Shown piece by piece: positions 1-7,134 of a stretch of 9,812 nucleotides of DNA; position 1 is the first letter of the stretch, and each line of letters begins with the position of its first letter. The stretch is from CAYGTK01 sp964352775 (GTDB lineage Bacteria > Bacteroidota > Bacteroidia > Chitinophagales > CAIOSU01), in assembly GCA_964352775.1 (NCBI GenBank), contig CAYGTK010000160.1, positions 1 to 9,812 on the forward strand, in the 5' to 3' direction. The notes beneath the pieces were generated by a model. The model was not told where the DNA came from. It saw only the letters and a program-made list of their open reading frames with translations, and did not search any database. The translations under genes were made by a program, and so were the position numbers.

Positions 1-2
1 GA

Positions 3-968
3 GCAGACATAGTTAACGGTAACATGACCGGAGTAAGTAACATAACGGCCAGCTTCGGTTCGTTAGCAAACCACGTAGATGGTGACATGACTGCCACCGA
101 TGCACAGATAACTTATACGAGTATCAATACAGCCGGTACTTGGACAATTACCCCAAACAGTCAGCCAAGTGGTGGAACATATAGTGCCCAATTATTCACA
201 GCCAATTTTGGAGGATTAACAGACAATGAGTTCGGTATTCTGAAAAGAGGGGACGGTTCACTAAATGGAGCAGATTGGAGCGATGGTGGTGGAACACTAA
301 GCGCCGAAAATGGTGCTGGCCGATTAGTGGCAGGAGGCTATGCGATACGCTTCGGACTAAGCAGTTTTTCAGAGTTCGGAATAGGAGAGGGAACGAGCGG
401 AACAGGTTTACCGATAGTGCTACTTGATTTTACAGCTGAAGACAAAGGCGATAAAGTTCAATTGAACTGGGCAACAGCAGCAGAGATAAATAATGACTTC
501 TTTACTATTGAAAGAAGTAGAGATGGCCAAGAATTTGAAGTGCTACTTACCCAAGAAGGTGCTGGCAACAGTACGCAGGTATTGTACTACGAAGATCTAG
601 ACGACGATCCGTTGGAAGGCATCAGCTATTACCGTTTAAAGCAAACAGACTTTGATGGTGCATACGAGTACAGCGATGTAGTAGCAGTAGACAGAAGTAA
701 GAACACTACAGTATCTATAGATGTATATCCCAACCCTACAATAGATGGTAACTTGACCATTGACGTTAAGGGAATGAACCCGTTAATGGGCGAAACAGAA
801 ATAAGTATCACTGGCTTAGATGGTAAGATAGTATACCGCTACAAGTTATTCAACGAAGCAGAAAGAAGCTTACCAGTACAACTGGATGAGAACTTGAGCA
901 AGGGCATGTACTTTATTACCATTACCCATGGCGAAAAAATACTTCGTGAAAAACTTTTACTCAACTAG
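3..968 (+). CDS. Secreted protein with T9SS type A sorting domain, C-terminal part only
   Basis: The reading frame is open to the left edge (codons GCA GAC ATA GTT AAC GGT AAC precede the first ATG at 24), so this is the 3' end of a larger gene and the ATG at 24 is not its start. The last 80 or so residues form a classic type IX secretion C-terminal sorting domain: a YPNPT-x-DG-x-LTI block near 735-765, a central G-LDGKIVY strand, then GMYFITI and the terminal KILREKLLLN. Before it lies the linker common in Bacteroidota T9SS cargo (LPIVLLDFTA, LNWATAAEINNDFFTIERS, ISYYRLKQTDFDG). The upstream part is Gly/Ser/Thr-rich beta structure with a GLSSFSEFGIG segment, also typical of such cargo. The protein is expected to cross the outer membrane through T9SS and be anchored or released at the surface after removal of the sorting domain. 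No catalytic domain is visible in the part present, so the function is unknown. Confidence 0.9.
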   Translation, partial: ADIVNGNMTGVSNITASFGSLANHVDGDMTATDAQITYTSINTAGTWTITPNSQPSGGTYSAQLFTANFGGLTDNEFGILKRGDGSLNGADWSDGGGTLSAENGAGRLVAGGYAIRFGLSSFSEFGIGEGTSGTGLPIVLLDFTAEDKGDKVQLNWATAAEINNDFFTIERSRDGQEFEVLLTQEGAGNSTQVLYYEDLDDDPLEGISYYRLKQTDFDGAYEYSDVVAVDRSKNTTVSIDVYPNPTIDGNLTIDVKGMNPLMGETEISITGLDGKIVYRYKLFNEAERSLPVQLDENLSKGMYFITITHGEKILREKLLLN

Positions 969-990
969 GTTTTTAGCGAAGCTAATACAG

Positions 991-1017
991 AAGCCTTTCC
1001 ATATCGGAAGGGTTTTT
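991..1017 (+). terminator. Rho-independent terminator after the T9SS cargo gene
   Basis: The sequence AAGCCTTTCC, loop ATATC, then GGAAGGG folds into a stem of at least 7 bp (one G-U pair), extendable by A-T pairs at its base, and runs straight into a T tract (1013-1017). It starts 22 bp after the stop codon of the upstream plus-strand gene and lies between two converging transcripts. On the minus strand the same hairpin is followed only by CTTCTGT, so it would be a weaker terminator in that direction. Confidence 0.75.
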
Positions 1018-1053
1018 GTGTTTTACAGGCTTTTGAAAAAGTCGTTCGTAATA

Positions 1054-1329
1054 TCAGTTACAAGAACGGAACTCAAAGTACAAACTCTTCTTTACTGAAT
1101 TGTATAGCTCAAATGTAGTATCCGTAACTCTATAATATCCGTTCCCTAGATAGAGCTTTCTTTCAAATAGCGTATCACTTTTGTACTCGAATGAGTTGAT
1201 CATTATATCACTGTGAAGGTCTTTAAACCCATATTGAACTGATAGAGTATCGCTAGTTTGAAGGTCAAGCTTTTCATTCATTGAATTAATCTTTACAGGT
1301 CTTCTTGAGTAATAGGAGTTACTTTCCAT
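1054..1329 (-). CDS. Probable 3' portion of a frameshifted small lipoprotein gene
   Basis: This 91-residue frame begins inside the end of the preceding minus-strand lipoprotein frame (overlap 1293-1329), in the -1 frame relative to it. It has no signal peptide and no recognisable domain; the product is polar, Asp/Ser/Tyr-rich and ends in Phe-Arg-Ser-Cys-Asn. The ATG at 1329 has no visible Shine-Dalgarno sequence, and the same frame is closed upstream by a TGA at 1351-1353, so the frame is open from just before the overlap. The simplest reading is that this is the C-terminal half of one lipoprotein of about 172 residues. One extra base near GACCTG/GTAAAG (about 1294-1301) would join ITQEDL directly to VKINSMNEKL. 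A genuine separate overlapping gene is less likely but not excluded. Confidence 0.5.
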   Translation of the reverse strand: MESNSYYSRRPVKINSMNEKLDLQTSDTLSVQYGFKDLHSDIMINSFEYKSDTLFERKLYLGNGYYRVTDTTFELYNSVKKSLYFEFRSCN

Positions 1330-1571
1330 TCTTGGGTTGGTGAGAAGTTTTCAAGAATAAAATATGACCGATGATGAATACAAATATCGGTGAAGCCAAA
1401 CTTCTCATAGTATTGGTAGATCAATTGATCTTGATCAATATTGTAAGCGGGTATTAAAGTTAGATCAAGAGTTTTCGCCCAACTAGAGTCGTACTGGTTA
1501 CAAGAAAAAAATAATACCATGCACAAGGTGTATAGTATCCATTTTGTAGTATAGCTGTAGCTGAGAAACAT
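1293..1571 (-). CDS. Small lipoprotein, probably truncated by a frameshift
   Basis: This 92-residue product begins with a hydrophobic signal segment (about residues 10-23) ending in the lipobox-like LFFSC, predicting lipidation on Cys24. The remainder (YDSSWAKTLDL, QYYEKFGF) matches no family I recognise. Its ATG lies 2 bp after the TAA of the dihaem cytochrome gene, so translation is almost certainly coupled and the protein is the third member of the beta-helix/cytochrome cluster. The frame stops at TAA (1293-1295), while the -1 frame continues for a further 80 or so codons. I therefore suspect one gene of about 172 residues interrupted by a one-base deletion, which may be a real mutation or a sequence error. 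No slippery heptamer typical of programmed -1 shifting is visible in the overlap. Confidence 0.55.
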   Translation of the reverse strand: MFLSYSYTTKWILYTLCMVLFFSCNQYDSSWAKTLDLTLIPAYNIDQDQLIYQYYEKFGFTDICIHHRSYFILENFSPTQEWKVTPITQEDL

Positions 1572-1573
1572 TG

Positions 1574-2695
1574 TTAATACACCCCCTCATATTCCTCAGG
1601 GTCCATACTAGCTATCCAGTCTTTTATTAGTGCTAATCCTTCATCATGGTTTAATCTTCTACCTAATTCTGGCATCATTTCACCAGGGTCAGTATTGTCC
1701 ATGCGATAGTAGAGTATGCTTTCCTCTGGTTTACCAGGTACAATGTCGTGTAATCTTCCTCCTGAACCTCGCCCTGCCGCTATAGGGCTTTTATTTACGC
1801 CCCACTTATGAGGGTTTTCTTCCCAACTGGTAAGAAATAATCCACTTGTATTTGCTGGTCCTTCAGGGCGATGACAATGGGCACAATTTATTTCTAAATA
1901 AGCCCTTGCTCTATCGTCTAAGTTTCCACTTTCTGGGTCATTCCATACTGCCAATTTAGGGCGAGCTTCTTTTTCAGGAAGATCAGTTATTATGCCATTC
2001 TTCTTCCAATGATCTAACTGATCTTTAGTACTGCCATCAGGGTAGGTCATCATTCTATTGAGTTGGCGGGCCGATGGGCCAATGGGGCTCATCTCTTTTC
2101 CTAATGCATGGCAACCTTTGCATTGGTTCATGTTGGGCATTACGTATTCTAGCTCCCGCTGGCTGCCGTCGTAGTGGGTCCAGCTAACTGACTTTTTATC
2201 TCCAGCAACCTCTAAGTAAGCTTCTGTCTGTTCATCGTTCCAAATGTAGGGTAGCGACTTCCATCCGCTGGCCTCATTAATAAGCACACGTGTTTCCATC
2301 AGTTTACGGCCCTTACTCTCATCTCTAAAGTCGTTAGGGTAGTAGAATGTTTTAACAATGTGGGTACCTTCAGGAAATTGCAGTACCTCCTTTTCATTAA
2401 AAGCTACTTGTTGCCCATCAGGCAGTTGTATAAAACGCAACTTATGAGCATAATCGCTGAAAAGAGGACTGTTCAACTCATAAGGTACAACACTAGCTAC
2501 AGGACTTTGATCGGCCATGTTGCCTTGAAAAAAACCATACTCGCTCAATTTCTCCTTACCGATATGAGCTAAGCTAGCTGAAGGGGTATTAGTGGCTTCT
2601 ACTACAACAGGTTTTTGCTCTTGCCCACAACCAATAACCAAGGCAATGCCAAGCAATAGAATTGGTATCATCCATTTCAGTAGGGTACTTTGCAT
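1574..2695 (-). CDS. Dihaem c-type cytochrome lipoprotein (SO2930/HNE_0200-type family)
   Basis: The 373-residue product is exported: a hydrophobic segment (about 8-22) ends in a lipobox VIGC with Cys23 as the lipidation site. Two CxxCH motifs bind haem c covalently: CKGCH at 192-196 and CAHCH at 271-275. Candidate distal Met ligands follow each (M202 or M215/M216 for the first; M340/M341 in GEMMPELG for the second). The N-terminal half has the conserved PYELNSPLFSDYA and FPEGTHIVKTFYYP blocks that I associate with the SO2930/HNE_0200 family (TIGR03806), which is regularly encoded beside a parallel beta-helix protein, as here (9 bp downstream of it). The expected role is electron transfer in the periplasm or at the outer membrane. 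The redox partner and substrate are unknown, and family membership is from memory, not from a search. A small lipoprotein gene follows 2 bp after its stop. Confidence 0.88.
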   Translation of the reverse strand: MQSTLLKWMIPILLLGIALVIGCGQEQKPVVVEATNTPSASLAHIGKEKLSEYGFFQGNMADQSPVASVVPYELNSPLFSDYAHKLRFIQLPDGQQVAFNEKEVLQFPEGTHIVKTFYYPNDFRDESKGRKLMETRVLINEASGWKSLPYIWNDEQTEAYLEVAGDKKSVSWTHYDGSQRELEYVMPNMNQCKGCHALGKEMSPIGPSARQLNRMMTYPDGSTKDQLDHWKKNGIITDLPEKEARPKLAVWNDPESGNLDDRARAYLEINCAHCHRPEGPANTSGLFLTSWEENPHKWGVNKSPIAAGRGSGGRLHDIVPGKPEESILYYRMDNTDPGEMMPELGRRLNHDEGLALIKDWIASMDPEEYEGVY

Positions 2696-2704
2696 TCTCG
2701 TTAT

Positions 2705-3916
2705 TTATTTGCTGGCAATTGGCTTACGTTCACACAAGTATGGTGTGATATTCTCATTCACGTTCTTGAAATCATTACCTGCATCTACATTGGCAAAGGT
2801 TTGTCCCTCATTATCTTTTAAACAGATGCTATACTCTGCTTTCATTGTCCCGTCTTCTTTTAGTGCCTCTGGGTTAATAATACCATCGTACAGAATGTGT
2901 GGGGTGCTAAACCAGAATTTAGATGCCAATAATTTACCAATATCACTTTTGAAAGAAGGTAACCCAAATCGACGTTTAAAGGTGTTGTTGTGGATGTAAA
3001 TGGATTGCGGGTAAGGATTATAAGTACTGTCTTTCACAGGAAAGCCCGACATATAGAAACTCACAATACCCATACTTTGGGTTTTATTATTTAGTACCTG
3101 ATTGTCAAATAGCTCTACATTACTAGTTCCCATTATCATCATGCCAGTTCCGGGAGGAACTGTACCCACAATATTCCCTTCAGGGGCAAAATTTCGGTAG
3201 TTATTTCCTTCTACTAAGTTGTTGTAAGCGCGCACATAGCCTCCGCTTTGGCTTAAACCAGGCATGTCGAATATTAGCAGGCCCCCTGTATTATTGGTTG
3301 CATAGTTATCATAAACTTCAGCATACAAGGTGTTCTCTATTTCAATACCAGCTACATTGTATTTTGCTGTACAATTCTTTACTACAACATTCCGCGATTG
3401 CCCCACGTAAATTCCAGCATCGCTTGCACCAATTGCGGTACAGTTATCTATCATCACATTATCGCAATCTACAGGGTATAGGCCATAGGCACCATTATCT
3501 TCGTTGGGTTCACCAGTCCATTCTACTTTTAAATTTCTGAACGTTAGTCCATCTACACGACGCGTTTTTATGAGGTCGCCTTTGCTATCAAGTAAGGTCA
3601 TGTTCTCTAACGTGATATTACTTCCGTTGTCTACTCTTATTCCTTCAGCACCTGCAGTTTGCCCTTCAAAAGAAAGGAAAGTCTTATCCATCCCTTGGCC
3701 GGTTATGGTAACGTTCTCTTTACTTTCTAGTGATAGTGTTCCTTCAAAAATGAAGTGTCCTTCTGGTATCTCTACCGTATTTCCATTTTCTACCAGAATA
3801 AATTTAGTCTGTAAGTCTTTCTCCATGTTTTGCCAAGTCACATCAGCATATGGGTCGGAAGTACAAGAGAGTAGGCTTAAACTACTAAGGAAGGCTAAAA
3901 ATAGCAGGTGTTTCAT
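2705..3916 (-). CDS. Parallel beta-helix repeat lipoprotein, partner of the dihaem cytochrome
   Basis: The 403-residue product starts with a short signal peptide ending in LLSC, giving lipidation on Cys18. The body is a right-handed parallel beta-helix: successive coils carry N-V-T-I-T (68-72), N-I-T-L-E-N-M (100-106), G-L-T-F-R-N-L (123-129), N-V-M-I-D-N-C (153-159), N-V-V-V-K-N-C (176-182) and A-E-V-Y-D-N (199-204), followed by further Asn-rich turns to about 310. The pattern resembles TIGR03805, a family found in two-gene pairs with TIGR03806-type cytochromes. Such folds often bind or cut polysaccharides, but I see no identifiable lyase catalytic set, so activity is not assigned. The ATG at 3916 is preceded by a plausible promoter and directly followed by the signal peptide, which supports this start. 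Stop and next start are only 9 bp apart, so the two genes should be cotranscribed. Confidence 0.88.
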   Translation of the reverse strand: MKHLLFLAFLSSLSLLSCTSDPYADVTWQNMEKDLQTKFILVENGNTVEIPEGHFIFEGTLSLESKENVTITGQGMDKTFLSFEGQTAGAEGIRVDNGSNITLENMTLLDSKGDLIKTRRVDGLTFRNLKVEWTGEPNEDNGAYGLYPVDCDNVMIDNCTAIGASDAGIYVGQSRNVVVKNCTAKYNVAGIEIENTLYAEVYDNYATNNTGGLLIFDMPGLSQSGGYVRAYNNLVEGNNYRNFAPEGNIVGTVPPGTGMMIMGTSNVELFDNQVLNNKTQSMGIVSFYMSGFPVKDSTYNPYPQSIYIHNNTFKRRFGLPSFKSDIGKLLASKFWFSTPHILYDGIINPEALKEDGTMKAEYSICLKDNEGQTFANVDAGNDFKNVNENITPYLCERKPIASK

Positions 3917-3935
3917 GGTCGATCTTTGTATTCAC

Positions 3936-3967
3936 TAAAAATACGATGCGGGAAACGTATCAGCAAA
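3936..3967 (-). promoter_or_regulatory. Candidate Bacteroidota-type promoter of the beta-helix/cytochrome operon
   Basis: Read on the minus strand, TTTG (3967-3964) is followed after exactly 20 bp by TATTTTTA (3943-3936). The Bacteroidota primary sigma consensus is TTTG at -33 and TAnnTTTG at -7 with about 19-21 bp between; only the last base of the -7 box departs from it. Transcription would begin roughly 15 bp before the ATG of the beta-helix gene. It separates this operon from the OmpA-family gene upstream, whose end shows no clear terminator, so some read-through is possible. Confidence 0.45.
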
Positions 3968-3989
3968 TACTAAATCGGGTGAGATAATA

Positions 3990-5891
3990 TCATAGATCTA
4001 GTATAACTACTTGGGTCCTACGATTCATAGCACGGCCTTTATCAGTAGTGTTTTCTGCTACTGGTCGGGTTTCGCCATAGCCTTTAAATTGTAGTTGAGA
4101 TGAGGATATGCCCATTTTTATCAACTCATCGTGAACCGACTTGGCCCGTGCTTGCGATAGTTTTAGGTTGAATGTAGGAGTTCCAGTATTGTCTGTATGA
4201 CCTTCTATCTCAATGCCTGTTTTTGGGTTAGCCTTTAAGAACCGATGTAGTTGAGCTAAGGCATTTATTGAGCTTGGCAATATATCAGCTTCATTTTTGG
4301 CAAAGTAAATATTGTTGAGCACAAGGCTTTGCCCTTTTTGTAGCGGCTGAAGATCTATTTTGAGCGGTACCGTTTTGGCGTTCACTTTTAGCTCATCTTC
4401 CTTCAGAAGAAATCCACTACTTATGGTGGTTATGGTCACTTCGCGTTCTGAAGGTAAGCTGAGTACGAAAGACCCATTGTCGTCAGTTTGGGTTTGGTAA
4501 AGTAGCTCGCCACTTTTTTTGTCACTGGCCTGTATGGTTGCCATTAATCCATTTTGATGGATGGCATCAGTTACCTTTCCATAAAGTATGATGCTCTCTT
4601 CAGGGCGACCATGTTCTGGCATATCAAAGGCGTAAATGTTCAAGTCGTTACCCAGTACGAAATCTCCTGTTGCATAAAAGCCTTTTCCGCCATCAGTAGA
4701 TACGGTAAGGCCAGTTTGGTCATTGTAGTTATTTAATGGTGGTCCCATATTAGTGGGGGTGGTCCATTTCCCGAATTCTTTCTTGGTGAAGAAAACATCT
4801 AATCCGCCAAAGCCAGGATGTCCATCGCTCGCAAAATAAAGTGTTCGTCCGTCGGGGTGCAGAAAGGGACGTTCATCCATGCCAGGGGTATTGATACTAG
4901 GACCAAGGTTGGTAGGAATACCCCAAGTATCGTCATCTTGCTTTTTGCTTACCCAAAGATCTATTTTTCCAAAGCCACCAGGTCGCGAACTAGCAAAGTA
5001 AAGATATTGCCCGTCGGCTGATAAGCTGGGTTGAGTCTCTTTGGCTTTAGTGTTAATGGTAGGTCCAATGTTTTCGGGCGGTCCCCAATTATTGCCTATT
5101 CGCTGAACTCTATAGATGTCGCAGCCACCAAATCCCTCATCTAATTCACATTGCGTGTAGTAAAGGTATTTGCCATCGGCTGTAAGCGAAGGTGCGCCCT
5201 CATTAGCTGGGGTATTTATTCGCTTGTTCAGCTTATATGGTATCGACCATTCCCCTTTCTGCCATTCGCTGAACCAGAGTTCTTCATGCAGTTCCCCTGT
5301 CGATAATCGCTCTTGCCTAGTAAAGTAAAGATACCGTCCATCGGCACTTACTACAGGGTAGTATTCACGAAGTTCCGTATTGATGTTATAGGGTAATTCA
5401 TAGGGTTTGAACAAGAATGGTTGCTTACTAGCTTTAGCAGCAAAAGTGGCGTTGCGAATAAGTAGATCTATTTCTACTTGTCGTTTAGGATGTGGAGTTC
5501 CAGCAGCCAAGTAGTCTTTGACGTGTTCTAGTGTCTGATCATATTTCCCACTGGCAAAAGCATATTTAGCCAATTGGAAATTGGTTTCTACATCATTGGG
5601 TTGCAACGTTTTAATGCGGCTTACCGTGGCATAGGCTCTATCGTAGGCTAGTTGTTTTATTTGGGTAAGCAGTAATTGCTTGTAGGCCATTAAGTACTGT
5701 GGCTCTAATTCTGTTACCTGAAGCAAGGACTTTTCTGCCTCAGCAAAGCGATCCCAATTAAGGTGTTCCCTACCTTCTTCATAAAGCTTCTGTGCTTTTT
5801 TCGATAAGGCTTGCCCCGATAGCAATAGTGGGCCTACGGCAATCAGTAGGAGTAAGATCCATTTTAGGTTTTTATGTAGCGATATGTACAT
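3990..5891 (-). CDS. OmpA-family protein with TPR, five-repeat beta-propeller and CRD (PorE-like architecture)
   Basis: The 633-residue product has a signal peptide (hydrophobic 11-25, likely cleavage near SGQA at 25-28; no lipobox Cys). Order of domains: TPR-like helices (about 30-125); five PD40/propeller repeats about 53 residues apart, each with an (S/T/P)-x-DG-(R/K/Q)-x-LYF/Y-type core (180-190, 235-245, 289-299, 343-353, 395-407); a carboxypeptidase-regulatory/CNA-B-like beta domain (about 433-515); and a C-terminal OmpA domain (about 522-633). The last carries GHTDNTG (564-570), LSQARAKSV and GYGETRPV; D567 and R582 match the Asp/Arg pair that grips diaminopimelate of peptidoglycan in OmpA proteins. 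This is the domain order described for PorE of the type IX secretion system. Many Bacteroidota paralogues share it, however; PorE itself is a lipoprotein, and no porP/sprF-like gene is adjacent. It most likely tethers an outer-membrane complex to the wall; a specific T9SS role is inference. Confidence 0.85.
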   Translation of the reverse strand: MYISLHKNLKWILLLLIAVGPLLLSGQALSKKAQKLYEEGREHLNWDRFAEAEKSLLQVTELEPQYLMAYKQLLLTQIKQLAYDRAYATVSRIKTLQPNDVETNFQLAKYAFASGKYDQTLEHVKDYLAAGTPHPKRQVEIDLLIRNATFAAKASKQPFLFKPYELPYNINTELREYYPVVSADGRYLYFTRQERLSTGELHEELWFSEWQKGEWSIPYKLNKRINTPANEGAPSLTADGKYLYYTQCELDEGFGGCDIYRVQRIGNNWGPPENIGPTINTKAKETQPSLSADGQYLYFASSRPGGFGKIDLWVSKKQDDDTWGIPTNLGPSINTPGMDERPFLHPDGRTLYFASDGHPGFGGLDVFFTKKEFGKWTTPTNMGPPLNNYNDQTGLTVSTDGGKGFYATGDFVLGNDLNIYAFDMPEHGRPEESIILYGKVTDAIHQNGLMATIQASDKKSGELLYQTQTDDNGSFVLSLPSEREVTITTISSGFLLKEDELKVNAKTVPLKIDLQPLQKGQSLVLNNIYFAKNEADILPSSINALAQLHRFLKANPKTGIEIEGHTDNTGTPTFNLKLSQARAKSVHDELIKMGISSSQLQFKGYGETRPVAENTTDKGRAMNRRTQVVILDL

Positions 5892-5916
5892 AGGCTCGTA
5901 AATATAAACAGCTTAT

Positions 5917-5946
5917 TTGGGCGTTTGGTACAAATATCTTGCCCAA
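5917..5946 (-). repeat. Nested inverted repeat between glycosyltransferase and OmpA-family genes
   Basis: Perfect 6-bp arms TTGGGC (5917-5922) and GCCCAA (5941-5946) enclose a second inverted repeat, TTTG (5924-5927) and CAAA (5931-5934), around a 3-base loop. It fills much of the 63-bp gap downstream of the glycosyltransferase stop and upstream of the OmpA-family start. On the minus-strand transcript no U tract follows, so it is not a standard intrinsic terminator. It could be an operator, an mRNA processing/stability hairpin or chance. Confidence 0.35.
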
Positions 5947-5954
5947 TAGCGGTG

Positions 5955-7124
5955 TTAGGCCTTATCAAGCACTTCTTGATACATGCTTACAAACTGCCTG
6001 CCTACAGTTTCGTACGAGAATTTGTGCTTCAATTCTTCAGCAGCTTCCTTAAGATCGTATTGGGAATACTCCACTAACATAGTGTTCAGTGCGTTTTCTA
6101 ATTCGCTATTATCATCCACTTCTATTTCTATCCCCATGCGTTGGTCAAAAAAGCTTTGTGGTCCGCCGCATTTGGTAGTGATAACTGGCGTACCTGAAAC
6201 TACTGCCTCCGCTACGGTCATACCAAATGTCTCGGTTCTACTATTGTTAATGTAGATGTCTGCCAATGGCATTTGTTCTAGCACATACTCTTGTGGCTGT
6301 CTGCCGTGAAAAATGATACGCGTGTTTAGAAGTCCTATCTTTTCGGCTTTAGCTATTAAGGTTTCTAGATCGTACCCTCCACCTACTAGATGCAATGTTA
6401 TATCATCTCGTGTTCGTGTGATTTTTTGGAAGGTATCTATCAGCCCACTAAAATTCTTGATGCTGTCTACCATATCACCTACAGAAAGTAGATCGATGCC
6501 TTCGCGTTGTTGAGGGGAAGGCGTAGTAGATGAGAAATTAATAACGTTCGGTATTAAATGAAACTTCCCATTCAAACCATTGTTCTGCATTGCCTTCTTC
6601 AGTTCGTTGGAAACCACAGATATGGCCTTCGCCTGAACAATAACGTTTTTAGATAGGTATTTAAAAATGGCACTTTTTGCCTTGAAAGCTCCTCGTATAT
6701 ACCCACTCCAATGATCGCTAAATACGAGCGGCACATTCAGTTCTTTTGCCCATTTAGCAGCAAGCACGGCATTTCGTAAAAGTACATGGGCATGGATCAA
6801 GTCTGGTTTACCATTATCTGTCATTGCTGCTTGGTATGCTAGTTTCAAAGCAGCGCGATAAGCTGATCCATTTTTTAACTTGGAGAGAACAGGTGTGCTG
6901 CTTTTAGGGTAATAACTGATGTACTCCTCCACTCCATTTACATGCTGGTGATGGAGTTCCAGTTTACTTATGCTTTCCTTGGGTTCAGCATATACTATGG
7001 AGACTCTTACACTTTGTTTAGTTACAGCAATGGCATGTAAGCGAATGAAGATGCCGTTCTGCGGGTCGTTATCGCTAGGATACCACCTGGGGAAGAAAAG
7101 TACATGCAAGGGTTGGTTGGGCAT
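5955..7124 (-). CDS. Family 4 glycosyltransferase (GT-B fold)
   Basis: The 389-residue product is of normal length for a cytoplasmic, retaining GT4 enzyme that moves a sugar from a nucleotide-sugar donor to a glycan or other acceptor. The N-terminal Rossmann domain has FFPRWYPSDND with NGIFIRLHA (10-31), HAH (111-113) and SDHWSG (136-141). The C-terminal donor domain has LLSVGDMVDSIKN (212-224, with Lys223 at the donor-phosphate position), HLVGGG, IIFHGRQP, and the EX7E signature ETFGMTVAE with E298 and E306, followed by SGTPVITTKCGGP. No membrane segment is visible. Donor and acceptor cannot be deduced. The gene starts 10 bp after copA and is presumably cotranscribed with it, although there is no obvious functional link and no other polysaccharide gene in the window. 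Confidence 0.9.
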   Translation of the reverse strand: MPNQPLHVLFFPRWYPSDNDPQNGIFIRLHAIAVTKQSVRVSIVYAEPKESISKLELHHQHVNGVEEYISYYPKSSTPVLSKLKNGSAYRAALKLAYQAAMTDNGKPDLIHAHVLLRNAVLAAKWAKELNVPLVFSDHWSGYIRGAFKAKSAIFKYLSKNVIVQAKAISVVSNELKKAMQNNGLNGKFHLIPNVINFSSTTPSPQQREGIDLLSVGDMVDSIKNFSGLIDTFQKITRTRDDITLHLVGGGYDLETLIAKAEKIGLLNTRIIFHGRQPQEYVLEQMPLADIYINNSRTETFGMTVAEAVVSGTPVITTKCGGPQSFFDQRMGIEIEVDDNSELENALNTMLVEYSQYDLKEAAEELKHKFSYETVGRQFVSMYQEVLDKA

Positions 7125-7134
7125 GCAGTTAGAC

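Noticed and set aside
24..968. ATG at 24 as the start of the T9SS cargo gene
   Set aside because: The frame is open to the window edge, and no signal peptide follows this ATG; the protein is simply cut by the window.
2592..2999. 135-codon plus-strand open frame spanning the cytochrome/beta-helix junction
   Set aside because: Antisense to two confident genes and without any domain or signal that would support it.
3504..3938. 144-codon plus-strand open frame
   Set aside because: Antisense to the beta-helix lipoprotein, including its signal peptide and promoter region; low-complexity Ser/Leu composition with no family features.
4650..5370. Regularly spaced similar segments that could be a DNA repeat array
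   Set aside because: They are the propeller repeats of the OmpA-family protein, similar at protein level but diverged in DNA; not a CRISPR or tandem DNA repeat.
5899..5906. TATATTTA on the minus strand as a -7 box for the OmpA-family gene
   Set aside because: It lies only 7 bp from the start codon, and the nearest upstream TTTG is 24 bp away, outside the usual 19-21 bp spacing. Too weak to list.
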